Assembly: GCA_030666035.1 (NCBI GenBank)
Contig: DAOUYQ010000060.1
Coordinates: forward strand, 1-5,847
Reading direction: 5' to 3'
From: Microcaldota archaeon
Lineage (GTDB): Archaea; Micrarchaeota; Micrarchaeia; Anstonellales; Bilamarchaeaceae
DNA length: 5,847 nucleotides
In this document: one piece after another, positions 1-5,597 of the stretch
How the letters are laid out: the number at the start of each line of letters is the position of its first letter
Position numbering within the stretch: the stretch's first letter is position 1
Position numbers and translations under genes: made by a program
The notes under the pieces: generated by a model
The model's database searches: none
What the model was told of the DNA's origin: nothing
The model's input: only the letters and a program-made list of their open reading frames with translations

Positions 1-13
1 TTTAGCGTTTATT

Positions 14-25
14 CTCCTTTTAAAG
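14..25 (-). promoter_or_regulatory. Possible TATA box or ribosome binding site for a gene beyond the left edge
   Basis: On the minus strand, just after the stop of the kinase gene, the sequence reads CTTTAAAAGGAG. It contains a TATA-like TTTAAAAG and an overlapping Shine-Dalgarno-like AAGGAG. No start codon follows before the window ends 13 nt later. It could therefore be a promoter about 25 nt upstream of a leaderless gene, or an SD for a start just outside the window. Only one of the two readings is likely to be right. Confidence 0.3.
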
Positions 26-26
26 C

Positions 27-569
27 TTATCTATAACGAGCCCTGCCCTCTATTTTTTCAATTCGTTTTAAAACTTCACCCGACCCAGGGAATTTCCGGT
101 ATCCAGCAAGGAAGTGTTTCTTTTCCCTGATTCCCCTGAGCATAGTAATCACATCATCCGCCTGGCCCTCTATTTTTCTTGAAAACGAGCCAAGCCCAAA
201 ATCAATCACATGCATTCCCCTTGAATTCACAATCAGGTTATATGGCGTAAAATCCCCATGCATAATCCCCGCAGAGTGCAGCTCCCCCAAAATTTCCCCG
301 GCCTTTTCCAATTCTTTGTCTTTTTCCGGAAGCTTTTTCCCCTTTATCCACTCCAGCACCAAATAGTCCCTCCCAACTTCATAAACAGTAGGGCAGCTAA
401 CCCCTGCAAGCTTTGCTTTGTGCAGGAGCCTTGCTTCCCTCCTTGTTCTCCCCAGCCTGATTTCCAGGTCTATTTCTTTTATGCGGTAAGCTTTTCTCCG
501 CCTTTCTTTTTTAAGCATCTTTTTTCCAAGAAATTCCACAGGGACAATAACCGCTTCAGCCCCCTTCAT
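27..569 (-). CDS. bud32: Bud32-type KEOPS-complex protein kinase/ATPase, stand-alone
   Basis: This 180-residue protein matches the compact Bud32 (PRPK) family, the atypical kinase of the KEOPS complex that supports Kae1 in making tRNA N6-threonylcarbamoyladenosine in the cytoplasm. Visible signatures are an N-terminal GAEA nucleotide loop (residues 3-6), an Arg/Lys-rich segment ending in a YR motif (about 20-29), RTRREARLL (41-49), the catalytic loop HGDFTPYN (104-111, with D106 and N111), the metal-binding DFG (123-125) and the basic RARYR tail. About 180 residues with no activation segment or large C-lobe is typical of Bud32 and too small for an ordinary kinase. Many archaea fuse Kae1 and Bud32, but here the kinase stands alone and no Kae1 is visible. 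The start ATG directly follows the TAG of the protease gene in the same frame, with no clear SD, so translation probably depends on reinitiation. The N-terminus is slightly short before the GAEA loop. Confidence 0.92.
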   Translation of the reverse strand: MKGAEAVIVPVEFLGKKMLKKERRRKAYRIKEIDLEIRLGRTRREARLLHKAKLAGVSCPTVYEVGRDYLVLEWIKGKKLPEKDKELEKAGEILGELHSAGIMHGDFTPYNLIVNSRGMHVIDFGLGSFSRKIEGQADDVITMLRGIREKKHFLAGYRKFPGSGEVLKRIEKIEGRARYR

Positions 570-1187
570 CTAGCCTACCCCAAAAAAGAACATCAAAAGC
601 ACAAGCCCGGTAAATCCAGCATACACAAATTTATTCCATGCAAACACTTTGCTCCCATCCAGCGGGTAAATAGGTATCATATTGAATAAGGCAAGAAAGA
701 CATTTATCCAGGCCACTGAAGACCATAGCTCCATTCCGCCCCTACTCATTGTTACCGGGCCCAAAACTACAAAAAGCATTATTGCAAAAACCGCAACCAA
801 TATGTTCATAGCCGGCCCTGCAAGCGAAATTATCCCGTTTTCCCTCCGGGTTATCCTCCTCATTCCGCCTCCAATATAAACCGCTCCCGGGGCAATAAAC
901 AAAAACCGGGTAGGCAAAACCGCCAATATAAACATGAATATAAGGCCCGTAGTCCACATCCTGAATTCAGCATAATGCCCAAAGCGGATTGCAGTGAATT
1001 TATGTGCCATCTCATGCAGGATGAACCCACTTCCAAGTGCAACAAGGAAAAATGCAATATATTGCACAAACCCATCAAAATCCTCAAGAACCGCCCCGAT
1101 TCCCACCATATTAATTGCAAGCGCCACTGAAATTGCAATAACGGAAAAGAGTATCTCCCGGGCTTCCCGGTTGCTAATCTGAATCAT
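570..1187 (-). CDS. Minimal site-2 protease (M50 family intramembrane zinc metalloprotease)
   Basis: The protein has 205 residues and is almost entirely membrane-embedded. The zinc-binding HExxH motif reads HEMAH at 58-62 inside a hydrophobic helix. A second family motif, LAGPAMNIL, lies at 122-130. The third zinc ligand is in NMIPIYPLDGSKV (169-181), where D177 is the expected aspartate. These elements in this order identify a site-2 protease, which cleaves transmembrane segments of membrane-anchored substrates. About five to six hydrophobic segments are visible. There is no PDZ or CBS domain, so this is a minimal form of the kind often seen in archaea. The start overlaps the stop of the upstream two-TM gene by ATGA, which implies coupled translation. 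It ends in TAG, immediately followed by the kinase start. The substrate cannot be inferred from the sequence. Confidence 0.9.
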   Translation of the reverse strand: MIQISNREAREILFSVIAISVALAINMVGIGAVLEDFDGFVQYIAFFLVALGSGFILHEMAHKFTAIRFGHYAEFRMWTTGLIFMFILAVLPTRFLFIAPGAVYIGGGMRRITRRENGIISLAGPAMNILVAVFAIMLFVVLGPVTMSRGGMELWSSVAWINVFLALFNMIPIYPLDGSKVFAWNKFVYAGFTGLVLLMFFFGVG

Positions 1188-1570
1188 CTCATCACTTCAG
1201 GAGGATTTTCGTACATCAATTTCACTCTTGCAGGGGTAAATAGCCCCTCATAGGTTTCCAGGATTCCAACTGCTTCCCTTTTCCTCCCAATTTTTACCTT
1301 CACCTCTTCCCCGAGCCTGCAGTTTCCCTGCACAGTTCCTGCAAATCCAAGCAAATGTGAAAGCGTTCCCTTCATTATCTGTACTTTGTCCCCTTTTTTC
1401 ACTCCACGCACCCTGGGATACAACAAAACAAAAAGAAGGGAAACACCAAAGGATGCAGCAAGCATTTTTGCAAGCGTTAAAAGCTCCCCAAACCCAGGTG
1501 CCACTGCAAAGAGGATAAGGGAAATGGCAAAAAGCGCCACCATCAATTTCAATCCTTCAATTACGAGCAT
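1184..1570 (-). CDS. Small two-TM membrane protein with a C-terminal beta-rich soluble domain, function unknown
   Basis: I do not recognise this 128-residue protein. It has two hydrophobic helices (about 6-25 and 34-51), then a basic stretch YPRVRGVKKGDK (51-62), then roughly 60 soluble residues with alternating beta-strand character and Gly-rich turns (for example GFAGTVQGNC at 75-84, and LGEEVKVKIG). The positive-inside rule would put both ends in the cytoplasm. The layout recalls NfeD-like proteins (TM helices plus an OB-like barrel), but the usual NfeD signature is not evident, so that is only an alternative. It begins 6 nt after the Cdc48 stop and overlaps the protease start by 4 nt. This placement suggests a partner or adaptor in membrane protein quality control, which is inference. 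There is no good SD before its ATG. It is very likely a real gene because of the overlaps and its hydrophobic pattern. Confidence 0.85.
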   Translation of the reverse strand: MLVIEGLKLMVALFAISLILFAVAPGFGELLTLAKMLAASFGVSLLFVLLYPRVRGVKKGDKVQIMKGTLSHLLGFAGTVQGNCRLGEEVKVKIGRKREAVGILETYEGLFTPARVKLMYENPPEVMR

Positions 1571-1576
1571 ACCACT

Positions 1577-3757
1577 TTACCCATACATTTTGTCCCCGAA
1601 TTCAGTCTTGAACTTCGCCATCGTCTTTATATCCTGCTCCTTTACCCTGGAGCCTATTATCGAGAGCGCCTTTTCAAAGTCCTTGCTGTCTACCGTGCTC
1701 TTCTTTTTCCGGATTGCCACCATTCCCGCTTCCCTGCAAAGGTTCTCAATATCCGCACCGGAATAATTATTGGTAACACTTGCAAGGTGCTTGAGGCTCA
1801 CCCCCTTAAGCGGCATTTTCTTTGTGTGCACTTCGAATATTTTCAGCCTTGTTTTCTCATCCGGAAGCGGAATCCCAACTACCCTGTCAAACCGGCCTGC
1901 CCTAAGAATCGCCTTATCCAGCATGTCCGGCCGGTTGGTTGCACCAACCACAACAACCTGTTTCATTGCCTTTAGCCCATCCATCTCGTTTAGCAAAGTA
2001 TCTACAACCCGCTCTGCAACCATGTTGCCCTCATTCATTCCCCCACGTGCAGGTGCAATCGCATCAATCTCATCAATAAAAAGAATGCATGGGGCTGCCT
2101 GCCGTGCCTTCCGAAACATTTCCCGGGTAACTTTCTCACTCTCCCCTACCCATTTGGAAAAGAGCTCTGGTCCGTTTATGCAGATGAAGTTTGTTTCTGA
2201 TTCAGTTGCAATTGCTTTTGCAAGCAGGGTTTTTCCTGTTCCCGGAGCCCCATACAAAAGAATTCCTTTTGCAGGCCGTATCCCCATTTTCTTAAATACC
2301 TCCGGATGGTGGAGCGGAAGCTCAATTAGTTCCTGCAGCTCCTGCTTCACATCTTCAAGCCCACCTACATCATCCCAGTGCACATTTGGCCGCTCCACAA
2401 ATACTTCCCTGAGTGCGGAGGGAGTTATGCCTCTCATTGCATCAAGGAAATCCTCCCTCACCACCTTAAGGTTATCAAGAATTTCCTCAGGAATTTCATC
2501 CTCATCCAGATCAATATTCTTCTTTTCCATCTCTTTTCTGAGCCGCCTTAGCGCCCTGAGCGCTGCCTCTTTTGTAAGTGCAGATATATCTGCCCCGGTA
2601 TACCCGTGGCTGAGTGCAGCAAATTCCTTGATTATGCTCGCCCGGGTTTTGTCTGTTCCCAGAGGCATGCTCCTGGTATGTATCTGGAGAATCTCTTCCC
2701 TGCCTTTCCGGTTTGGCACCCCAAGCTCAATTTCCCTGTCGAACCTCCCAGGCCTCCTGAGTGCAGGGTCCAGGGAATTAACCAGGTTGGTTGCTGCAAT
2801 TACAATGAGGTCACCCCTGTTTTTGAGCCCGTCCATTAAAGTGAGGAGTTGGCTGACCATTCTTCTTTCCACTTCCCCGCTGACTTCCGCCCTCTTTGGG
2901 GCAATCGCATCAATCTCATCTATAAAGAGTATTGAAGGCGCATTCTTCTGCGCCTCATCAAAGAGCTGTCTCAGCTTGTGCTCACTCTCCCCTACGTATT
3001 TGCTCACAATCTCAGGCCCCCCCAGATAAAAGAAGTTTGCATCGCTCTCATTTGCAACCGCTTTTGCAAGCAGGGTTTTTCCTGTTCCCGGAGGCCCGGT
3101 AAGAAGCACTCCCTTTGGCGGCTCAATTCCCAGACGCTCAAACAATTCAGGATGCCTAAGCGGAAGCTCAACCATCTCCCTGATTTTTATGATTTCTTCA
3201 TCAAGCCCCCCAATATCATCATAAGTTACTGTAGGCACATTCCCAAGCTCTTTTACCGGCTCAGCCCTGATTTCAACAGTTGTTTTTTCAGTAATCATCA
3301 CCGGGCCCGAAGGATTGCTATTGACTATAACAAGCCCGATAGGCGTTCCAAATACTCCAATTGGAAGTATGTTTCCCTTAATTACAGGTTTGCCAATGAG
3401 CTTTTTCTTTACATACTGCTCAAAGCCCGCATGGAACCTTACCTGCTGCTGCGGAGCAAGAACAATCTTCTTCGCATCCTTGATTTCTGTTTTGCTTACC
3501 TTTACTTTTTCTCCAAGCCCCACATTTGAGTTCTGCCTCAGAATTCCGTCCATGCGTATTGAATCCTCTTCCTCATCCGAAGGGTGGGAGGGCCACACTA
3601 TTGCAAGTGCGGTCTTTTTCCCGGTAAGCTTTACCACATCCCCGCTTGAGACCCCAAGCTCTTCTCTTGCTTTGGCCCCAAGCCTTGCAATCCCCCTTCC
3701 AACATCATTTGTAAGCGCTTCCGCAACTTTTAGATAAAGTGGTTTTCTCTCTCCCAT
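1577..3757 (-). CDS. cdc48: Cdc48/VAT (p97-type) double AAA+ ATPase with C-terminal HbYX proteasome-docking motif
   Basis: This is a full-length 726-residue archaeal Cdc48/VAT, a hexameric unfoldase that threads proteins through its pore, often into the 20S proteasome. Residues 1-90 fit the double-psi barrel and 95-165 the second part of the N-domain. D1 has Walker A GPPGTGKT (221-228), Walker B ILFIDE (276-281), pore loop KYVG (253-256), sensor N324 and an arginine-finger segment RRPGRFDR (334-341). D2 has Walker A GAPGTGKT (503-510), pore loop KWVG (535-538), Walker B (558-563), sensor N608 and LRAGRFDR (618-625). The last three residues, M-Y-G, fit the hydrophobic-Tyr-X motif that opens 20S gates. 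Oddities are Ala for the usual Pro in the D2 P-loop (504) and at 620, and Leu325 where Arg is common. The start is 5 nt after the upstream gene, with a good SD (GAGGT, 7-nt spacing). D1 and D2 share exact DNA tracts. Confidence 0.98.
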   Translation of the reverse strand: MGERKPLYLKVAEALTNDVGRGIARLGAKAREELGVSSGDVVKLTGKKTALAIVWPSHPSDEEEDSIRMDGILRQNSNVGLGEKVKVSKTEIKDAKKIVLAPQQQVRFHAGFEQYVKKKLIGKPVIKGNILPIGVFGTPIGLVIVNSNPSGPVMITEKTTVEIRAEPVKELGNVPTVTYDDIGGLDEEIIKIREMVELPLRHPELFERLGIEPPKGVLLTGPPGTGKTLLAKAVANESDANFFYLGGPEIVSKYVGESEHKLRQLFDEAQKNAPSILFIDEIDAIAPKRAEVSGEVERRMVSQLLTLMDGLKNRGDLIVIAATNLVNSLDPALRRPGRFDREIELGVPNRKGREEILQIHTRSMPLGTDKTRASIIKEFAALSHGYTGADISALTKEAALRALRRLRKEMEKKNIDLDEDEIPEEILDNLKVVREDFLDAMRGITPSALREVFVERPNVHWDDVGGLEDVKQELQELIELPLHHPEVFKKMGIRPAKGILLYGAPGTGKTLLAKAIATESETNFICINGPELFSKWVGESEKVTREMFRKARQAAPCILFIDEIDAIAPARGGMNEGNMVAERVVDTLLNEMDGLKAMKQVVVVGATNRPDMLDKAILRAGRFDRVVGIPLPDEKTRLKIFEVHTKKMPLKGVSLKHLASVTNNYSGADIENLCREAGMVAIRKKKSTVDSKDFEKALSIIGSRVKEQDIKTMAKFKTEFGDKMYG
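2055..3093 (-). repeat. In-frame exact DNA repeats between the D1 and D2 halves of cdc48
   Basis: Three tracts are identical in both AAA modules, all offset by exactly 846 bp (282 codons). They are 34 nt covering the Walker A region (2214-2247 and 3060-3093), 20 nt at Walker B (2055-2074 and 2901-2920), and 15 nt after the pore loop (2135-2149 and 2981-2995). The protein homology is expected. The base-for-base identity at wobble positions over 34 nt is more than protein conservation requires. Confidence 0.85.
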
Positions 3758-3762
3758 GTCAA

Positions 3763-4719
3763 TTACCTCATCTGTACATACTCAACTTCCTTTCCACCGT
3801 CTTTTTTCCTGAACTTTATAAATACATCCCGCCCTGTAATTTCGGGCAATTTCATCCCGATTACCACGTGCAGGTCGATGTCCTCCTTTAAGTCTTTCAG
3901 ATTTAAAAACTTAATGAGCGCGTCCCGCTCCACTGCAAACCTTTCCCCATTTACAACTAAGGTTGCTTTTCCCCCATCCAATTCAATATTCTCCAGCTTC
4001 CCCCTGAAAATATCATCCCTGTTTTTCTTTAAGAGCATCCTTGCCCTTCCCTCCACCAGAATCTCCCCCCCATTGAAGCTTACTCCCTCAAGCAGCACAG
4101 AATCCCCAACCTGCAGGTGCTCCCCCTTCCCAGGCACATTCAGCAATGAAACCGGCAGGCTCTTCTTCCCATCCGAAATAGCAAATACAAACGCATTTCC
4201 CTTCTTTCCCTCAATCCCCTCCACCTTCCCCAGCACCAGGAATTTTTCCTCCCCCCCTTCCCCTACCTCCGAAACCGCAAGCACCGGGGCATTCTTCACT
4301 ACAGAATATGTACTCTTGTACCCAATATTCACCTTCTCCATCTTCACATACCCCTTCTTTACTTCCAGGGTATCCCCCAGGTGCATCCACCCTGCTTTTT
4401 TTGCATCATCTGCCCAAAAATTTACCACCCCATCCCCACGCCCATCTGAAATAGTTATGTTCCTGAGCACTGCCCCCGAAGGAAAGCTCCTCAATGGCCC
4501 AATTTCCTGCACCAGACCTTCAATATCTACTGAGCCCATCCCTTCCTTAAGCTCTGAAACCTTCATTAGTTCCCTCTCAATTAGCCCCATCTCCGAAGCA
4601 ATAAGCTTTGCCGCTGCATCCTTTGTAAGCAATCCATGAAACCCCTCTATTTTTTCTTTCACCCCGGCTTCTGCTTTCTCTTCCCCCATTTTCTCCACAA
4701 GAATCGAAAAATAGTCCAT
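3763..4719 (-). CDS. RPA-like multi-OB-fold single-stranded nucleic acid binding protein
   Basis: With the start used here the protein is 318 residues. A helical N-terminus carries the segment VKEKIEGFHGLLTKDAAAKLIASEMG, which resembles the helical region preceding the first OB fold in archaeal RPA-like proteins. A first OB fold follows (about 55-130), with strand patterns such as VDIEGLVQEIG and ITISDGRGDGVVNFWADDA. A second OB fold (about 158-232) contains FVFAISDGKKSLPVSLLN, and a beta-rich C-terminal part (235-305) may be a third. No zinc finger is seen. The likely role is binding single-stranded DNA in replication and repair, although an RNA-binding OB protein remains possible. A GTG six bases further upstream (4723-4725) is also in frame. 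I prefer the ATG at 4717-4719 because it lies about 25 nt from a TATA-like box, fitting a leaderless transcript. It heads the operon and ends 5 nt before cdc48. Confidence 0.8.
   Translation of the reverse strand: MDYFSILVEKMGEEKAEAGVKEKIEGFHGLLTKDAAAKLIASEMGLIERELMKVSELKEGMGSVDIEGLVQEIGPLRSFPSGAVLRNITISDGRGDGVVNFWADDAKKAGWMHLGDTLEVKKGYVKMEKVNIGYKSTYSVVKNAPVLAVSEVGEGGEEKFLVLGKVEGIEGKKGNAFVFAISDGKKSLPVSLLNVPGKGEHLQVGDSVLLEGVSFNGGEILVEGRARMLLKKNRDDIFRGKLENIELDGGKATLVVNGERFAVERDALIKFLNLKDLKEDIDLHVVIGMKLPEITGRDVFIKFRKKDGGKEVEYVQMR
3765..3769 (-). promoter_or_regulatory. Shine-Dalgarno site for cdc48
   Basis: On the minus strand GAGGT lies 7 nt before the cdc48 ATG (3755-3757). Its last base is the first base of the upstream gene's TAA stop. 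The same motif and spacing precede the nucleotidyltransferase start at 5594, so GAGGT with 7-nt spacing appears to be this organism's internal-gene ribosome binding pattern. It supports the Met start used for cdc48. Confidence 0.7.
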
Positions 4720-4740
4720 CAACACATTTCAAAACAAACC

Positions 4741-4748
4741 TATTTTAA
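4741..4748 (-). promoter_or_regulatory. TATA-like promoter element of the minus-strand operon
   Basis: The minus strand reads TTAAAATA here, preceded by the purine-rich AGTGAGAGG as a possible BRE. Its centre is about 25 nt from the ATG at 4717-4719, which is the normal archaeal distance from TATA box to transcription start. The RPA-like gene would then be leaderless, consistent with the absence of an SD before it. No terminator or second promoter is obvious between the five genes, so this probably drives the whole operon. Confidence 0.5.
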
Positions 4749-4791
4749 CCTCTCACTTAAAGTTCTGTTTTACTCCCAAGGGCAAACAATA

Positions 4792-4805
4792 TTCATTCAA
4801 ATGAA
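4792..4805. repeat. 14-bp palindrome in the divergent intergenic region
   Basis: The sequence TTCATTcaAATGAA has perfect 6-bp arms around a 2-bp centre. It lies 44 bp upstream of the minus-strand TATA-like box. It could be an operator for a dimeric regulator, but a short AT-rich palindrome can also arise by chance. Confidence 0.35.
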
Positions 4806-4972
4806 CATTTTTCCAGCAGGTTTTGCACTTTTTAGAACCATTTAAGATAACTCCCACAATCCAAAAAACATGCAAACAAAGATGAATGCCACTTCCAGAA
4901 CTGTACCCCCCTTTCAGAATGAAAGCTGCCCCTCCCCTTTCTATAGCAATTTTTCCATAAGTTTCTAAATTC

Positions 4973-5014
4973 ATCGAAACATTTATAAGTAATTAGAATC
5001 ATAAATCGAAACAT
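4973..5014 (+). promoter_or_regulatory. Direct-repeat operator flanking the promoter of the winged-helix gene
   Basis: The 10-mer ATCGAAACAT occurs perfectly at 4973-4982 and 5005-5014, 32 bp apart, about three helical turns. The first copy covers the BRE and touches the TATA box. The second covers the predicted transcription start and the AT of the start codon. An inverted core GTTTC lies just upstream at 4961-4965. Binding at both copies would block TFB/TBP and RNA polymerase. The natural candidate binder is the winged-helix protein encoded immediately downstream. The repeats are seen directly, and their function is inferred. Confidence 0.55.
4976..4989 (+). promoter_or_regulatory. BRE/TATA promoter of the toxin-antitoxin-like pair, leaderless
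   Basis: GAAACA (BRE-like, 4976-4981) is followed by TTTATAAG (4982-4989), a good archaeal TATA box. Its centre is about 27 nt upstream of the ATG at 5013, so transcription should begin at or within a base or two of the start codon. The mRNA would be leaderless, in agreement with the absence of an upstream SD. The TATA core is nearly symmetrical, so weak transcription in the other direction cannot be excluded. Confidence 0.7.
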
Positions 5015-5597
5015 GTTGAAAAAGGAGGTAATCTACCGTGAGCTCCTTACGAAGGCACTCGAGGAGAAGCAGTTTTCATTCACCCAGCTTTCACTCTCAA
5101 AAAAATTCGGATTCTCCCTCAGCACAATAAGCAATGCATTAAAGCCGCTGGAGCAGGCGGGGGCAATAGAAAAGAAAAAACGTTCATTCTCCCTAATTGA
5201 TGCAAGGAAGGCCTTTGCGTTCTGGGCCACTGCAAGAAAGCTCAACAAGGATATTGTTTATTCCACAAGAATCAGCCTCCCGGTTCGCAAAATAGAAGGC
5301 AGTGTACCTCCCGGGAGTGTATTTACTGCATACTCAGGTTATCGTTTTCTCTTTGAAGATGCGCCTGCGGATTATGGTGAGGTTTATCTATATGCAGGCC
5401 AGGAAACACAAAAGGACCTAAAAGAAAGATTCCCAAAAAAGAAGGGGCCTCCAAATATTTTTGTGCTGCAAAAAGACAGTTTTATGCCCAAAGCAGACAT
5501 TGCGCCCATTGCCCAGATCTATGTGGATTTATGGAACCTTAAAGAGTGGTATGCAAGGGATTTCCTGGATGCGCTTGAGCAGAGGTTATTTGAATGA
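5013..5597 (+). CDS. Winged-helix transcriptional regulator, AbiEi-like antitoxin (type IV toxin-antitoxin type)
   Basis: The 194-residue protein begins with a winged helix-turn-helix (about 5-62). Its helices include FTQLSLSKKFGFSLSTISNA, with a likely recognition helix STISNALKPLEQAG at 37-50, and its wing is EKKKRSFSL. The remainder has the layout of AbiEi-like proteins: a beta-rich middle (TAYSGYRFL at 105-113, GEVYLYAG at 122-129) and a C-terminal helical region with APIAQIYVDLWNLKEWYARDFLDALEQ (164-190). The xIYVDLW element is common in such antitoxin or regulator proteins. AbiEi antitoxins repress their own promoter and counter a nucleotidyltransferase toxin without stable binding. Its stop overlaps the next ATG (ATGA), coupling it to a nucleotidyltransferase gene, which strengthens the call. 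The start is set by the leaderless promoter. An AAAGGAGGT at codons 3-6 has no in-frame start at a suitable distance. The family assignment rests on architecture and context. Confidence 0.72.
   Translation: MLKKEVIYRELLTKALEEKQFSFTQLSLSKKFGFSLSTISNALKPLEQAGAIEKKKRSFSLIDARKAFAFWATARKLNKDIVYSTRISLPVRKIEGSVPPGSVFTAYSGYRFLFEDAPADYGEVYLYAGQETQKDLKERFPKKKGPPNIFVLQKDSFMPKADIAPIAQIYVDLWNLKEWYARDFLDALEQRLFE
5582..5586 (+). promoter_or_regulatory. Shine-Dalgarno site for the nucleotidyltransferase gene
   Basis: GAGGT lies inside the end of the winged-helix gene, 7 nt before the ATG at 5594. It is the same motif and spacing as for cdc48 on the other strand. It supports the overlapping ATGA start and independent or coupled initiation of the second gene. 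Confidence 0.6.

Larger units (their letters stand above)
4726..5012. other. Divergent intergenic region, no convincing gene
   Basis: These 287 bases separate the minus-strand operon from the plus-strand pair. Promoter elements lie at both ends. Between them are a 14-bp palindrome (TTCATT-ca-AATGAA, 4792-4805) and a weak hairpin (CTTTC/GAAAG, 4911-4925). A minus-strand reading frame from 4974 to 4753 (73 residues, a hydrophobic middle and a CxxC near its end) is open, but it has no SD and resembles nothing I know. I see no tRNA, terminator T-tract or CRISPR-like repeat. Confidence 0.6.

Noticed and set aside
1770..3029. A 419-codon plus-strand open frame opposite cdc48
   Set aside because: It is an antisense shadow of a clearly conserved gene: Ser-rich, low-complexity composition, no SD or promoter, and no family motifs.
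4251..4257. Run of seven C (seven G on the coding strand) as a possible phase-variable tract in the RPA-like gene
   Set aside because: It lies in a Gly/Glu-rich linker between OB folds, the frame is intact, and G-rich codons there are ordinary. A housekeeping gene is an unlikely phase-variation target.
3878..4639. A 253-codon plus-strand open frame opposite the RPA-like gene
   Set aside because: Its Ser/Pro/Phe-rich translation results from the purine-rich coding strand on the other side. It carries no recognisable domain.
4911..4925. CTTTC-AGAAT-GAAAG hairpin as a terminator or small RNA
   Set aside because: The stem is only 5 bp, there is no T-tract, and nothing transcribed toward it needs terminating.
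5020..5040. A strong SD (AAAGGAGGT) followed 8 nt later by GTG at 5038, suggesting an alternative start of the winged-helix gene
   Set aside because: The GTG is out of frame with the gene and opens only a short frame. No in-frame start lies at a suitable distance, and the TATA spacing supports the ATG at 5013. The SD match is explained by Lys-Lys-Glu-Val codons.
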